Below are positions 21,700 through 30,825 of a DNA stretch of 64,000 bases, one piece after another. A program made the position numbers and the translations under genes. Each line of letters opens with the position of its first letter. The stretch's first letter is position 1. Origin of the DNA: Pseudomonas oryzihabitans (lineage in GTDB: Bacteria; Pseudomonadota; Gammaproteobacteria; Pseudomonadales; Pseudomonadaceae); assembly GCF_001518815.1 (NCBI RefSeq), contig NZ_CP013987.1, positions 3,618,501-3,682,500 of the forward strand. Reading direction: 5' to 3'. Under the pieces are notes generated by a model, which was not told where the DNA came from, ran no database searches, and saw nothing but the letters and a program-made list of their open reading frames with translations.

Positions 21700-23847
21700 T
21701 CAACCGAAGAAGCGTTGGCCAGCGGCGGCCATTTCGCGGAGTTTGGGGGTCGGGTGGTACAGCGGCCCGAGGTCGGCGTACTTGTCGGCCATGGCGACGA
21801 ATTCGGCCACGCCCAGGCTATCGATGTAGCGCAGCGCACCGCCACGGAAGGGTGGGAAGCCAATGCCGTAGATCAGGCCCATGTCGGCCTCGGCGGCGCT
21901 GTCGACGATGCCGTCTTCCAGGCAGCGCACGGCTTCCAGGCACAGCGGTACCATCATCCGCTCGACGATTTCCTCGTCGGTGAATTCACGCTGTTCGTAG
22001 GTGACCGGTGCCAGCACCTCGGCCACGGCCGGATCGGCGACCTTCTTCGGCTTGCCCTTCTTGTCAGTCTCGTAGACATAGAAGCCCTTGCCGTTCTTCT
22101 GGCCGAAGCGCTGGGCTTCGTAGAGGGCGTCCACCGCGGTCTTGCGACTTTCCTTCATGCGCTCGGGGAAGCCCTCGGCCATGACGTCGCGGGCGTGGTG
22201 GGCGGTGTCCATGCCGACCACGTCCATCAGGTAGGCCGGACCCATGGGCCAGCCGAATTTTTCCATCAACTTGTCGACGCGCTGGAAATCGGCACCTTGG
22301 GCCAGCAGCGCGGCGAAGCCGCCGAAGTACGGGAAGAGGATGCGGTTGACCAGGAAGCCGGGGCAGTCGTTGACCACGATGGGGTTCTTACCCATCTGGC
22401 GGGCGTAGGCCACGGTGGTGGCGATGGCCCTTTCGCTGGTCTTCTCGCCGCGGATCACCTCCACCAGGGGCATCATGTGCACCGGGTTGAAGAAGTGCAT
22501 GCCGCAGAAGTTTTCCGGACGCTTGAGCGCCTGGGCCAGGAGGCTGATGGAAATGGTGGAGGTGTTGGAGGTGAGGATGGCGTCCTCGCGTACCTGGCCT
22601 TCCACTTCGGCCAGCACGGCCTGCTTGACCTTGGGATTCTCGACCACCGCCTCGACCACCAGGTCGACGCTCTTGAAGTCGCCATAGGACAGGGTCGGCC
22701 GGATGCGATTGAGCGCCTCGGCCATCTTCACCGGCTCCAGGCGGCCCTTCTCGACACGCTTGTTGAGCAGCTTGCTGGCTTCGCTCAGGCCCAGCTCCAG
22801 AGCCTCGTCGCGAATGTCCTTCATCAGGATCGGCGTGCCCTTGAGCGCGGACTGGTAGGCAATGCCTCCGCCCATGATGCCGGCGCCCAGGACGCTGGTC
22901 AGCTTGACCGGAGCGGCCTGCTTTTCCAACACCTTGGCCTTGCGCTTGAGCGCCTGGTCATTGAGGAACAGCCCGACCAGGCTGGCGGAGACCGAAGTCT
23001 GGGCCATCTTGGCGAAGCCGGCGCCTTCGACCTCCAGGGCCTTGTCGCGACCGTAGTTGGCGGACTTCTGGATCGCCTTGATGGCTTCCAGCGGCGCCGG
23101 ATAGTGCGGCCCGGCCTGGCTGGCGACGAAACCCTTGGCCGACTCGAAGGCCATCATGGCTTCGATGGCATTGAGCTGCAGCTTCTCCAGCTTCGGCTTG
23201 CGCTTGGCGCGGTAGTCCAGCTCACCGGCGGCGGCGCGGCGGACCAGGTCCAGCGCCGCGTCGAACAGGTGCTCGGGCGCGACCACGGCATCGGCCACAC
23301 CGACCTTGAGCGCGGTGGCGGCGTCGTTTTCCTTGCCGGAGGCGATCCACTCGATGGCGTTGTCGCTGCCGATCAGGCGCGGCAGGCGGACGGTGCCGCC
23401 CCAGCCCGGATAGATGCCCAGCTTGACTTCCGGCAGGCCGATGCGCGCGGCAGTGCTCAGCACCCGGTAGTCGGCGGCCAGGGTCATCTCGCAGCCGCCA
23501 CCCAGGGCGATACCGCCCACGGCGGCCACGGTAGGTACCGGCAGGTCCTCGAAGTCGTTGAAGATGCGATTGATCTCGGCGATGCCGGCCTGCAGCTCTT
23601 CGGTCGGCCGGCCGAACATCTCGACGAATTCGGTGATGTCGGCGCCGACGATGAAGACGTCCTTGCCGCTGGTGACGATGACGCCGCGCAGTCCGGCATG
23701 GGCTTTCAGGGCGTCCACGGCCTGGCGGAATTCACGCAGGGTGATGGCGCTGAACTTGTTGACCGATTCGCCTTGGAGGTCGAAGCGAAGTTCGGCGATG
23801 CCGTCCTCCACGTCGCGCACCGAAAGGGCTTTGCCTTCGAAAATCAT
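21700..23847 (-). CDS. fadB: Fatty acid oxidation complex alpha subunit (hydratase/dehydrogenase)
   Basis: This 715-residue multifunctional enzyme carries enoyl-CoA hydratase/isomerase and 3-hydroxyacyl-CoA dehydrogenase activities. The N-terminal crotonase domain contains [19 protein letters not shown]. The NAD-binding domain starts near 315 with [19 protein letters not shown], followed by the dehydrogenase signature around [16 protein letters not shown]. The start at [12 protein letters not shown] gives exactly the family length; an upstream in-frame extension is not conserved-looking. It is the first gene of the fadBA operon, which in Pseudomonas is repressed by PsrA. Confidence 0.96.
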   Translation of the reverse strand: MIFEGKALSVRDVEDGIAELRFDLQGESVNKFSAITLREFRQAVDALKAHAGLRGVIVTSGKDVFIVGADITEFVEMFGRPTEELQAGIAEINRIFNDFEDLPVPTVAAVGGIALGGGCEMTLAADYRVLSTAARIGLPEVKLGIYPGWGGTVRLPRLIGSDNAIEWIASGKENDAATALKVGVADAVVAPEHLFDAALDLVRRAAAGELDYRAKRKPKLEKLQLNAIEAMMAFESAKGFVASQAGPHYPAPLEAIKAIQKSANYGRDKALEVEGAGFAKMAQTSVSASLVGLFLNDQALKRKAKVLEKQAAPVKLTSVLGAGIMGGGIAYQSALKGTPILMKDIRDEALELGLSEASKLLNKRVEKGRLEPVKMAEALNRIRPTLSYGDFKSVDLVVEAVVENPKVKQAVLAEVEGQVREDAILTSNTSTISISLLAQALKRPENFCGMHFFNPVHMMPLVEVIRGEKTSERAIATTVAYARQMGKNPIVVNDCPGFLVNRILFPYFGGFAALLAQGADFQRVDKLMEKFGWPMGPAYLMDVVGMDTAHHARDVMAEGFPERMKESRKTAVDALYEAQRFGQKNGKGFYVYETDKKGKPKKVADPAVAEVLAPVTYEQREFTDEEIVERMMVPLCLEAVRCLEDGIVDSAAEADMGLIYGIGFPPFRGGALRYIDSLGVAEFVAMADKYADLGPLYHPTPKLREMAAAGQRFFG

Positions 23848-23968
23848 CAGCGGGTCTCCCTTGAGTCCTGGTCGCAAGGCGGGCGGCAGCTTCGGATGGA
23901 AGCCGAAAGTCGCCAGCCCCGATATTGTTCTGTGGAGGGCACCGGCCGGGCCGGGGCGAAAATTCATA

Positions 23969-23978
23969 CAACCGTTTG
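23969..23978 (-). promoter_or_regulatory. Weak PsrA-like site upstream of fadB
   Basis: On the fadB strand the sequence reads TCAAACGGTTGTA, with half-sites CAAAC and GTTG separated by a single base. The published PsrA motif has 2-4 bp between halves, so this is a poor match. It is offered only because PsrA is known to act on fadBA. Confidence 0.25.
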
Positions 23979-24258
23979 AACGGCTCGCACAACCTTCTGG
24001 CAAAAGCGCGCTCTTGTCAATTGGGACACAAGGGAAAGCGGCGGGTATTCGAACGACGGGTGCTTGAGCTTGCCGCGCTTCTGTGCAAGATAGCCGTGGA
24101 GCTATCCCCGACTCCTGGAGTCGAAACTACAAGTGGGCGAGCGTCTGCCTGAACAGTTGTCGAGCGAAAGCCGGTTCTGTTCAGCCAGAACCTGAAGCCC
24201 GCGAATCGAGCGCCAGCCACGGTATGGCCTGGCGCCCCATCATGAAGGAGAGATGTGT

Positions 24259-24699
24259 ATGGCCTACCAACACATATTGGTTGCTGTCGACCTGACCGAT
24301 GATTGCCAGCCGGTAATCCGTCGCGCCGTGGCCCTGGGTCAGTGCTGTGGCAGCAAGGTGTCCCTGGTGCACGTGGTCGAGCCTATGGCCATGGCCTTTG
24401 GCGGTGATGTGCCCATGGATCTGTCGTCGCTGCAGCAGCAGCAGATCGAGCAAGCCCGCGAGCGGCTGGATGGTTTCACCACCCAGTATGCCGAGCTGGC
24501 GGGCAACTGTGTGCTGGCCTACGGGCAACCGCGTCAGGAGATTCACCGCATGGCCAAGGAGCAGGGCTGCGACCTGATCGTGGTCGGCAGCCATGGTCGT
24601 CATGGTCTGGCGCTGCTGCTGGGCTCTACGTCCAACGACCTGCTGCACGGCGCGCCCTGCGATACCCTCGCGGTGGCCCTGAACAAAGACAAGGCCTAA
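24259..24699 (+). CDS. Universal stress protein UspA family, single domain
   Basis: This 146-residue cytoplasmic Usp starts YQHILVAVDLTDD. It carries the ATP-binding loop near the C-terminus, GSHGRHGLALLLGSTSNDLLHGAPCD, which has the G-2x-G-9x-G-S/T pattern of nucleotide-binding Usps. The ATG at 24259 is preferred to one 6 nt earlier because AAGGAGA then has the right spacing. It is divergent from fadB across 411 bp and is followed directly by a 184-bp hairpin element. Confidence 0.9.
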   Translation: MAYQHILVAVDLTDDCQPVIRRAVALGQCCGSKVSLVHVVEPMAMAFGGDVPMDLSSLQQQQIEQARERLDGFTTQYAELAGNCVLAYGQPRQEIHRMAKEQGCDLIVVGSHGRHGLALLLGSTSNDLLHGAPCDTLAVALNKDKA

Positions 24700-24700
24700 A

Positions 24701-24884
24701 AGCCTGTTCAAAGTCTGCTGCGCGTCGGCCAAACTGCGTTGAAAATGGCCTGAGTCGCCAGCCCGGTCGGAATGCTCATTTACCACTCGTAAACTCGAGC
24801 GCGAGCCCGGTCCGCTTCCTCAGCCATTTTCGTGGGGCCGCCCAGGCCTTGCTTGTCTCTAGCTCGCGAGACTTTGAACGGGCT
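24701..24884. repeat. 184-bp MITE-like element with 15-bp terminal inverted repeats
   Basis: The ends AGCCTGTTCAAAGTC and GACTTTGAACGGGCT are inverted copies with one mismatch. Inside, GAAAATGGCCTGAG and CTCAGCCATTTTC are also inverted copies, so nearly the whole element could fold into one long hairpin. It starts 1 bp after the usp stop codon and ends 22 bp before the uup stop. I recall similar sequence downstream of genes in other Pseudomonas, but not a name. No protein-coding gene is visible in it. Confidence 0.8.
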
Positions 24885-24906
24885 CCAAGCGCGCGGCCGG
24901 GTTGGA

Positions 24907-26823
24907 TCACTCCAACTCGGCCCAGCGCTCGATGAGGCGATCCAGTTCCGCTTGCAACGCCTCCATGCGGGCAAGCTTGCCGCGGCTGACCTCGGCGGGC
25001 AGCTGATAGAAGCCCGGATCGGCGATGGCGGTCTGCAAGGCCTCCAGCTCGATCTCCGCGGTCTCGATGGCAGCTGGCAGAGCGTCCAGCTCGCGCTGCT
25101 CCTTGTAACTGAGCTTGCGCTTGGCTGGCGTGGCTGTAGCAGCCACGGGAGTGGCGACCGGCGCAGGTTCACTCTTGCTAGCCGGTTGTGCCGACTTGCC
25201 GTCTTCACGGGTCTGCACACCTAGCAGACGTGGCGAGCCGCCCTGGCGCAGCCAGTCGTGATAGCCGCCGACGTATTCCTGTACCCGCCCTGCCCCTTCG
25301 AACACCAGGGTGCTGGTCACCACGTTATCGAGGAAGGCCCGGTCGTGGCTGACCATCAGCACGGTGCCCTCGAAACTCAGCAACACCTCTTCGAGCAGTT
25401 CCAGGGTCTCGACGTCGAGATCATTGGTCGGTTCGTCCAGCACCAGCAGGTTGGCGGGCTTGCTGAACAGCTTGGCCAGCAACAGCCGGGCCCGCTCACC
25501 ACCGGACAGCGCCTTGACCGGCGTACGGGCACGCTGCGGACTGAACAGGAAGTCCCCCAGGTAGCTCAGTACGTGGCGATCCTGGCCATTGATGGTGATG
25601 AACTCGCGACCCTCGGCGAGGTTGTCGATCACCGTCTTTTCCGGCTCCAGTTGCAGGCGCAGCTGGTCGAAGTAGGCGATCTCCAGCTTGGTGCCGTACT
25701 GGATCTTGCCGGCGGTGGGCTGCAGGTCACCCAGCAGCAGCTTGAGCAGGGTGGTCTTGCCCGAGCCGTTGGGGCCGAGCAGACCGATACGATCGCCGCG
25801 CTGGATCATCAGGGTCAGGTCGCGGATCAATGGCTCGCCACCAGGATGGGCATAGCTCATGTGCTCGGCGAGGATGACCTGCTTGCCGGACTTGTCGGCC
25901 GTTTCCAGCAGGAGATTGGCCTTGCCCTGGCGTTCGCGTCTCTCGCTACGCTCGTTGCGCATGGCCTTAAGGGCTCGGACGCGGCCTTCGTTGCGGGTAC
26001 GTCGGGCCTTGATGCCCTGGCGGATCCAGACCTCTTCCTGGGCCAGGCGCTTGTCGAACAGCGCATTGGCGGTCTCTTCCGCCGCCAGCTGCTGCTCCTT
26101 GTGCACCAGGAAGCTGGCGTAGTCGCCCTGCCAGTCGATCAGGTTGCCGCGATCCAGTTCGAGGATGCGGGTGGCCAGGGCCTGGAGGAAGGCACGGTCG
26201 TGGGTGATGAACAGCACGGCGCCGGGATAGCCGCGCAGGGCGTCTTCCAGCCAGGCGATAGCGCCGATGTCCAGGTGGTTGGTGGGTTCGTCGAGCAGCA
26301 GCAGATCGGGCTCGGCCACCAGGGCCTGGGCCAGCAGCACGCGCCGCCGCCAGCCACCGGAGAGTTCGGCGAGGGTCTTCTCCGCCGGCAGCTGCAGCCG
26401 GCTCAGGGTGCTTTCCACCAGTTGCTGCAGGCGCCAGCCATCACGGGCCTCCAGCTCCTGCTGGACGTGCATGAGGCGCTCCATGTCCAGTTCACCGCTG
26501 GTGTCCTGGGTCAGGTGGTGATACTCGGCGAGCAACTCGCCGACGCCCGCGAGGCCGGCGGCCACCACGTCGAACACCGAGCGGTCGTCGGCGCGCGGCA
26601 ATTCCTGCGGCAGCTCGCCGATCTTCAGCGCCGGGGCACGCCAGACCTCGCCATCGTCGGCCTGCTGCTCACCCTTGACGATGCGCAGCAGGCTGGATTT
26701 GCCGGTGCCGTTGCGGCCGATGATGCATACCCGCTCGCCCCGTTCGATCTGCCAGGACACCCCGTCCAGCAAGGGGGTGACGCCAAAGGCCAGGGATACG
26801 TTGGTGAACTTGAGCAGCGCCAT
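24907..26823 (-). CDS. uup: ABC-F family ATPase Uup
   Basis: This soluble ABC-F protein has two ATPase domains and no membrane segment. The first has GRNGTGKSSLLRI and LSGGWRRRVLLAQAL. The second has [13 protein letters not shown] and LSGGERARLLLAKLF. A charged linker separates them (RRTRNEGRVRALKAMRNER). The C-terminal 80 residues form a coiled coil (LSYKEQRELDALPAAIETAE). This C-terminal domain and the 638-residue length mark the Uup subgroup, which binds DNA and ribosomes and lowers transposon excision in E. coli. The start at MALLKFTNVSLAFG is chosen over an upstream in-frame ATG by homology. Confidence 0.92.
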   Translation of the reverse strand: MALLKFTNVSLAFGVTPLLDGVSWQIERGERVCIIGRNGTGKSSLLRIVKGEQQADDGEVWRAPALKIGELPQELPRADDRSVFDVVAAGLAGVGELLAEYHHLTQDTSGELDMERLMHVQQELEARDGWRLQQLVESTLSRLQLPAEKTLAELSGGWRRRVLLAQALVAEPDLLLLDEPTNHLDIGAIAWLEDALRGYPGAVLFITHDRAFLQALATRILELDRGNLIDWQGDYASFLVHKEQQLAAEETANALFDKRLAQEEVWIRQGIKARRTRNEGRVRALKAMRNERSERRERQGKANLLLETADKSGKQVILAEHMSYAHPGGEPLIRDLTLMIQRGDRIGLLGPNGSGKTTLLKLLLGDLQPTAGKIQYGTKLEIAYFDQLRLQLEPEKTVIDNLAEGREFITINGQDRHVLSYLGDFLFSPQRARTPVKALSGGERARLLLAKLFSKPANLLVLDEPTNDLDVETLELLEEVLLSFEGTVLMVSHDRAFLDNVVTSTLVFEGAGRVQEYVGGYHDWLRQGGSPRLLGVQTREDGKSAQPASKSEPAPVATPVAATATPAKRKLSYKEQRELDALPAAIETAEIELEALQTAIADPGFYQLPAEVSRGKLARMEALQAELDRLIERWAELE

Positions 26824-27043
26824 GGGTTTCTCCGCGAAAAAGGCCAACCAGTCTAGCAGAGACACCTACCCCGGCGCCGGTCGACGCGAGCCGGCGAAAC
26901 GCCCGGACCGCCCGACGGCAGGCCATGGCCAACGCTTTCGCCGCCTGGCGCCGGCACGTAAGCTAGACTGCCCCGTGACGGTCGGCCGCCTGCCCTGCGT
27001 AGCGCGCGCCACCCCCTCCGCATCCAGCTTTTACGGAATTCCC

Positions 27044-28972
27044 ATGCGCGGTCGCCTGTTCGTCATCCTGCCCCTGCTCCTCGCTCCCCTGATCGGCTCC
27101 ACCACCTCGCAAGCCGCTCCCCTGGAGCAGCAGCGGCAACTCTACGACCAGGCCAAGGCGGCGCTGGACCGGGGCGACGCCAGTGTCTACCTGGCCAATC
27201 GCGGCGACTTGCGCACCTATCCGCTGGAGCCTTACCTGGCTTACGACGAGCTGATCAAGCGCGTTCCTGGCGCCAGCGACGCCGAGATCGAGACCTTTCT
27301 CGCCGAGCACGGCGATCTGCCGCAATCCAACTGGCTGCGGCTGCGCTGGCTGCGCAGCCTGGCCGATCGCGGCGACTGGAATCGCTTCGAGAAATACTAT
27401 TCGCCCGACTACAACTTCACCGAGCTGGACTGCCTGCACGGCCAGTACCTGATCGCCCAGGGCAATGCCAGCGAGGGCTTCAAGCTGGCGGAAAAGTACT
27501 GGCTGGTGGGCAAGGCCCAACCGACCAGCTGCGATGGCCTGTTCCAGGCCTGGGCGGCGCGCGGCCAGCTCACCGAGGAGCGGGTCTGGGAACGCGCCAA
27601 GCTGGCCGCCGACAAAGGCGAGTACGGCCTGGTGCGCACCCTCTCCGCCCAGTTACCGACCCTGTCCGGCCAGGCCCAGCGGCTGATCGACGTGGCCCAG
27701 AAGCCCCAGCAGATCGCCAATGTCCAGGCCTTCGCCCCAGCCAGCGAAAGCCTCGCCGACGTGGTCGGCCTGGGACTGCGCAAACTGGCCCGCCAGGACC
27801 CGGAACAGGCCATGGGCCTGCTCGAGGTCTACAGCCAGCGCATGCCCTTCACCCGCGACGAGAAGGTGGCCATCGCCCGCCAGATCGGCCTGACCCTGGC
27901 CAAGAACTTCGATCCGCGCGCCCTGCCGCTGATGGAGCGCTACGATCCCGAGCTGCGTGACGACGACGTCAGCGAATGGCGCGCCCGACTGCTCCTGCGC
28001 CTGGGCCGCTGGAGCGATGCCCATGCCCTGATCGAGCGCTTCCCACCGAGCCTGGCCAAGGCCAATCGTTGGGAATACTGGCGCGCCCGCACCCTGGAGC
28101 TGATGCAGCCGCAGAGTCCGCAGGTGCTGCGCGAATACGCCGAGGTCAGCCGTGAGCGTGACTACTACGGCTTCCTCGCCGCCGACCGCAGCAAGGCGCC
28201 CTATCAGCTCAACAACAAGCCGCTGATGCTCAGCGACGCGCTCAAGCGCAAGGTACGCAACACGCCTGGCGTGCAGCGTGCCCTGGAGTTCATCGCCCGC
28301 GGCGAGCCGATCAATGCCCGCCGCGAGTGGTTCTATGTCAGCCGGCACTTCAACCGTGACGAACTGGTCGCCCAGGCCCGCATGGCCTACGACATGCAGT
28401 GGTACTTCCCGGCAATCCGCACCATCAGCCTCGCCAAGTACTGGGACGACCTGGACATCCGCTTCCCTATCGCCTATCGGGAAAGCTTCGTGCGCGAGGC
28501 CCAGACCCGCGGCCTGCACAGCAGCTGGGTGTTCGCCATCACCCGCCAGGAGAGCGGCTTCATGGCCGATGCGCGCTCCGGCGTGGGCGCCATAGGATTG
28601 ATGCAGTTGATGCCGGCCACCGCCAGCCATACCGCCAGCAAGTTCGCCATTCCCCTGGCCTCGCCGCAGCAGGCGCTGACCCCGGAAAAGAACATCCAGC
28701 TGGGCACCGCCTATCTGTCCATGGTCCATGCCCAGTTCAACGGCAACCGCGTATTGGCCTCGGCCGCCTACAACGCCGGGCCGGGCCGGGTGAAGCGCTG
28801 GCTGAGCGGCGCCCGCCACCTGGCCTTCGATGTCTGGGTGGAGACCATTCCCTTCGACGAGACGCGGCAATATGTGCAGAACGTGCTGGCCTATGCGGTG
28901 ATCTACGGGCAGAAGCTCAATTCGCCGCAACCCCTGGTGGACTGGAACGAGCGCTTCTTCGACGAGACCTGA
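27044..28972 (+). CDS. slt: Soluble lytic murein transglycosylase
   Basis: This periplasmic exolytic enzyme cleaves peptidoglycan glycan strands and releases anhydro-muropeptides, which NagZ then processes. The 642-residue protein has a signal peptide (RGRLFVILPLLLAPLIGSTTSQAAP), an alpha-superhelical U and L region of about 420 residues, and a C-terminal goose-lysozyme-like domain. The catalytic glutamate is in AITRQESGFMADARSGVGA, followed by GLMQLMPATA and AAYNAGPGRVKRW. It is divergent from uup with 220 bp between them and is followed by a strong hairpin. Confidence 0.95.
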   Translation: MRGRLFVILPLLLAPLIGSTTSQAAPLEQQRQLYDQAKAALDRGDASVYLANRGDLRTYPLEPYLAYDELIKRVPGASDAEIETFLAEHGDLPQSNWLRLRWLRSLADRGDWNRFEKYYSPDYNFTELDCLHGQYLIAQGNASEGFKLAEKYWLVGKAQPTSCDGLFQAWAARGQLTEERVWERAKLAADKGEYGLVRTLSAQLPTLSGQAQRLIDVAQKPQQIANVQAFAPASESLADVVGLGLRKLARQDPEQAMGLLEVYSQRMPFTRDEKVAIARQIGLTLAKNFDPRALPLMERYDPELRDDDVSEWRARLLLRLGRWSDAHALIERFPPSLAKANRWEYWRARTLELMQPQSPQVLREYAEVSRERDYYGFLAADRSKAPYQLNNKPLMLSDALKRKVRNTPGVQRALEFIARGEPINARREWFYVSRHFNRDELVAQARMAYDMQWYFPAIRTISLAKYWDDLDIRFPIAYRESFVREAQTRGLHSSWVFAITRQESGFMADARSGVGAIGLMQLMPATASHTASKFAIPLASPQQALTPEKNIQLGTAYLSMVHAQFNGNRVLASAAYNAGPGRVKRWLSGARHLAFDVWVETIPFDETRQYVQNVLAYAVIYGQKLNSPQPLVDWNERFFDET

Positions 28973-29002
28973 GCGCTCGCCGGCTAGCCCGGACATCAAC
29001 AT

Positions 29003-29032
29003 AGCGGACTCGAACGCCTGGGCGAGTCCGCT
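29003..29032 (+). terminator. Hairpin terminator after slt
   Basis: AGCGGACTCG/CGAGTCCGCT forms a perfect 10-bp stem with a 10-nt loop, 30 bp after the slt stop. The T tract is missing, so termination efficiency is uncertain. Confidence 0.6.
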
Positions 29033-29170
29033 GCACAGCGGCTCTCCAGAGCACTTCTGCCATCCCGCCATGGCTTCCGGCACCGTTCAGGGGTAGGCGA
29101 CGGCTGCGCAAACGAGCGCCACCCCCTATACTGCAGCCCCTTTTTTTCCGCTATTGAACCGGAGAAACCC

Positions 29171-30019
29171 ATGCTCAAGCGTTCGCTGGCCCTGGCAGCA
29201 GGCCTGGCCCTGTCCCTGACGTCCCTGCTCTCCCACGCCGCCGACGAATTGCGCGTCTCGGCCATTCCCGACGAGGCCCCCACCGAGCTGATCCGCAAGT
29301 TCAAGCCGCTGGGTGAATACCTGCAGCAGCGTCTGGGCATGCCCGTCAAGTTCGTGCCGGTATCCGACTATGCCGGCGTGGTGGAAGCCATGGCGTCGGA
29401 TCGGCTGGACATGGCCTGGTTCGGTGGCTTCACCTTCGTCCAGGCGCAGCGCAAGGCGCCGATGAATCCCCTGGTACAGCGCGAAGAAGATCAGCAGTTC
29501 ACCAGCAAATTCATCACCGCCGACCCGGCCGTGAAGAGCCTGCAGGACCTCAAGGGCAAGACCTTCGCCTTTGGTTCGGTCTCCTCCACCTCGGGCAGCC
29601 TGATGCCACGCTACTTCATGCAGAAGGACGGCATCGTCCCTGAACAGTTCTTCTCGCGGGTGGCCTATTCCGGTGCCCATGACGCCACCGTTGCCTGGGT
29701 CGCGGCCGGCAAGGCCGATGCCGGGGTGCTCAACGCCTCGGTGTGGAAGAAGCTGGTCGACGCCGGCAAGGTCGACACCAGCAAGGTGCGGGTGATCGCC
29801 ACCACCCCGACCTACTACGACTACAACTGGACGGTGCGGGGCAATCTGGATCCGCAACTGGCGGCCAAGATCAAGCAGGCCTTCCTCGACCTGGACCCGG
29901 CCAAGCCGGCGGACAAGGCGATCCTCGACCTGCAGGCGGCCAGCCGCTTCGTGCCGACTTCGCCGGACAACTACAAGAGCATCGAGGCTTCCGCCCTGGC
30001 AGCCGGCCTGCTCAAGTGA
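29171..30019 (+). CDS. Putative selenate/phosphonate-type ABC transporter substrate-binding protein
   Basis: This 282-residue periplasmic binding protein of the PhnD type has a signal peptide of about 24 residues (ending SLLSHAADE). The binding domain has ELRVSAIPDEAPTELIRKFKPLGEYL, SDRLDMAWFGGFTFVQA and FGSVSSTSGSLMPRYFMQK. A PhnD-like subfamily located near selenium genes is annotated as a putative selenate binder (TIGR04553, from memory). The transporter here ends against selA, which favours that reading over phosphonate. GGAG lies 6 nt upstream, and a TATACT -10-like hexamer is at 29127-29132. The ligand itself cannot be read from sequence. Confidence 0.78.
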   Translation: MLKRSLALAAGLALSLTSLLSHAADELRVSAIPDEAPTELIRKFKPLGEYLQQRLGMPVKFVPVSDYAGVVEAMASDRLDMAWFGGFTFVQAQRKAPMNPLVQREEDQQFTSKFITADPAVKSLQDLKGKTFAFGSVSSTSGSLMPRYFMQKDGIVPEQFFSRVAYSGAHDATVAWVAAGKADAGVLNASVWKKLVDAGKVDTSKVRVIATTPTYYDYNWTVRGNLDPQLAAKIKQAFLDLDPAKPADKAILDLQAASRFVPTSPDNYKSIEASALAAGLLK

Positions 30020-30825
30020 GTCTCGCCCTCAGCGGCGTGACGCTGGTACACGCCGACGGCTCGCCTGCCCTGGCCGATCTCGACCTGCACCTGGAACAGG
30101 GTGAACAGGTCGCCCTGATCGGCCCGTCCGGTGCCGGCAAGACCAGCCTGCTGCGGCTGCTGGCCACCGGTCTGCGGCCGGTGGCGGGTCAGCTGGAGCT
30201 ACTCGGGGAGGATCCCTGGACGCTGGGCAACCGCGCACGGCGCCAGCTGCGCGCCCGCATCGGCCTCATTCACCAGGCCCCGCCGCTGCCCGCACGCCAG
30301 AGAGTCATCACCGCGGTGCTGGCCGGACGTCTCGGCCAGTGGTCGCTGGCGCGCAGCCTGATCAGCCTGGTGCATCCCCTGGATCGCGACGGCGCCGCCG
30401 CCGCCCTGGCGCCGCTGGACCTGGCCGACCGTCTCTACGCCTCCTGCGATCAGCTGTCCGGTGGCCAGTTGCAGCGCATCGGTATCGCCCGGGCGCTCTA
30501 CCAGCGGCCGCAGCTGCTGCTTGCCGACGAACCCGTGTCGGCCATGGACCCGGTGTTGGCCGGTCACACCCTGGAGGTGCTGCGCGACACCGCCGGGCGC
30601 CAGGGCACCACCCTGGTCACCAGCCTGCACAATGTGGAGCTGGCGCTGCAGCGCTTTCCGCGCATCCTCGGCCTGCGCGCCGGCAGGCTGCTGTGGGACA
30701 AGCCCGCCAGCGCGGTGAGCGAGGCCGATCTCGCGGCGCTCTATGCCAATGACGGCCTGAGCACCACCCTATCGCCCGCCGCGCCGACTCCGGCCGAGAC
30801 GCCGCTCGATCTGCCACGATGCTGA
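30016..30825 (+). CDS. ABC transporter ATPase, PhnC-like (selenate/phosphonate type)
   Basis: This is a 269-residue ATPase. The GTG start overlaps the stop of the binding-protein gene (GTGA), and the 3' end overlaps the permease by 7 nt. Motifs are Walker A GPSGAGKTSLLRLLATG, Q-loop IGLIHQAPPLPAR, signature QLSGGQLQRIGIARAL, Walker B LLLADEPVSAMDP and the H-loop SLHNVE. The PVSAMDP and SLHNVE versions match PhnC-type ATPases (usual forms PxSALDP and SLHQVD). A longer in-frame reading upstream overlaps the previous gene and is not real. Confidence 0.88.
   Translation: MSLALSGVTLVHADGSPALADLDLHLEQGEQVALIGPSGAGKTSLLRLLATGLRPVAGQLELLGEDPWTLGNRARRQLRARIGLIHQAPPLPARQRVITAVLAGRLGQWSLARSLISLVHPLDRDGAAAALAPLDLADRLYASCDQLSGGQLQRIGIARALYQRPQLLLADEPVSAMDPVLAGHTLEVLRDTAGRQGTTLVTSLHNVELALQRFPRILGLRAGRLLWDKPASAVSEADLAALYANDGLSTTLSPAAPTPAETPLDLPRC

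Noticed and set aside
24013-24032. CTTGT-N10-ACAAG inverted repeat between fadB and usp as an Anr or other operator
   Set aside because: It does not match TTGAT-N4-ATCAA, the symmetry is limited to 5 bp, and such repeats are common by chance.
29743-30015. N-terminal extension of the PhnC-like ATPase
   Set aside because: It would overlap the binding-protein gene by over 270 bp; the GTG at the GTGA junction gives a normal ABC ATPase start.
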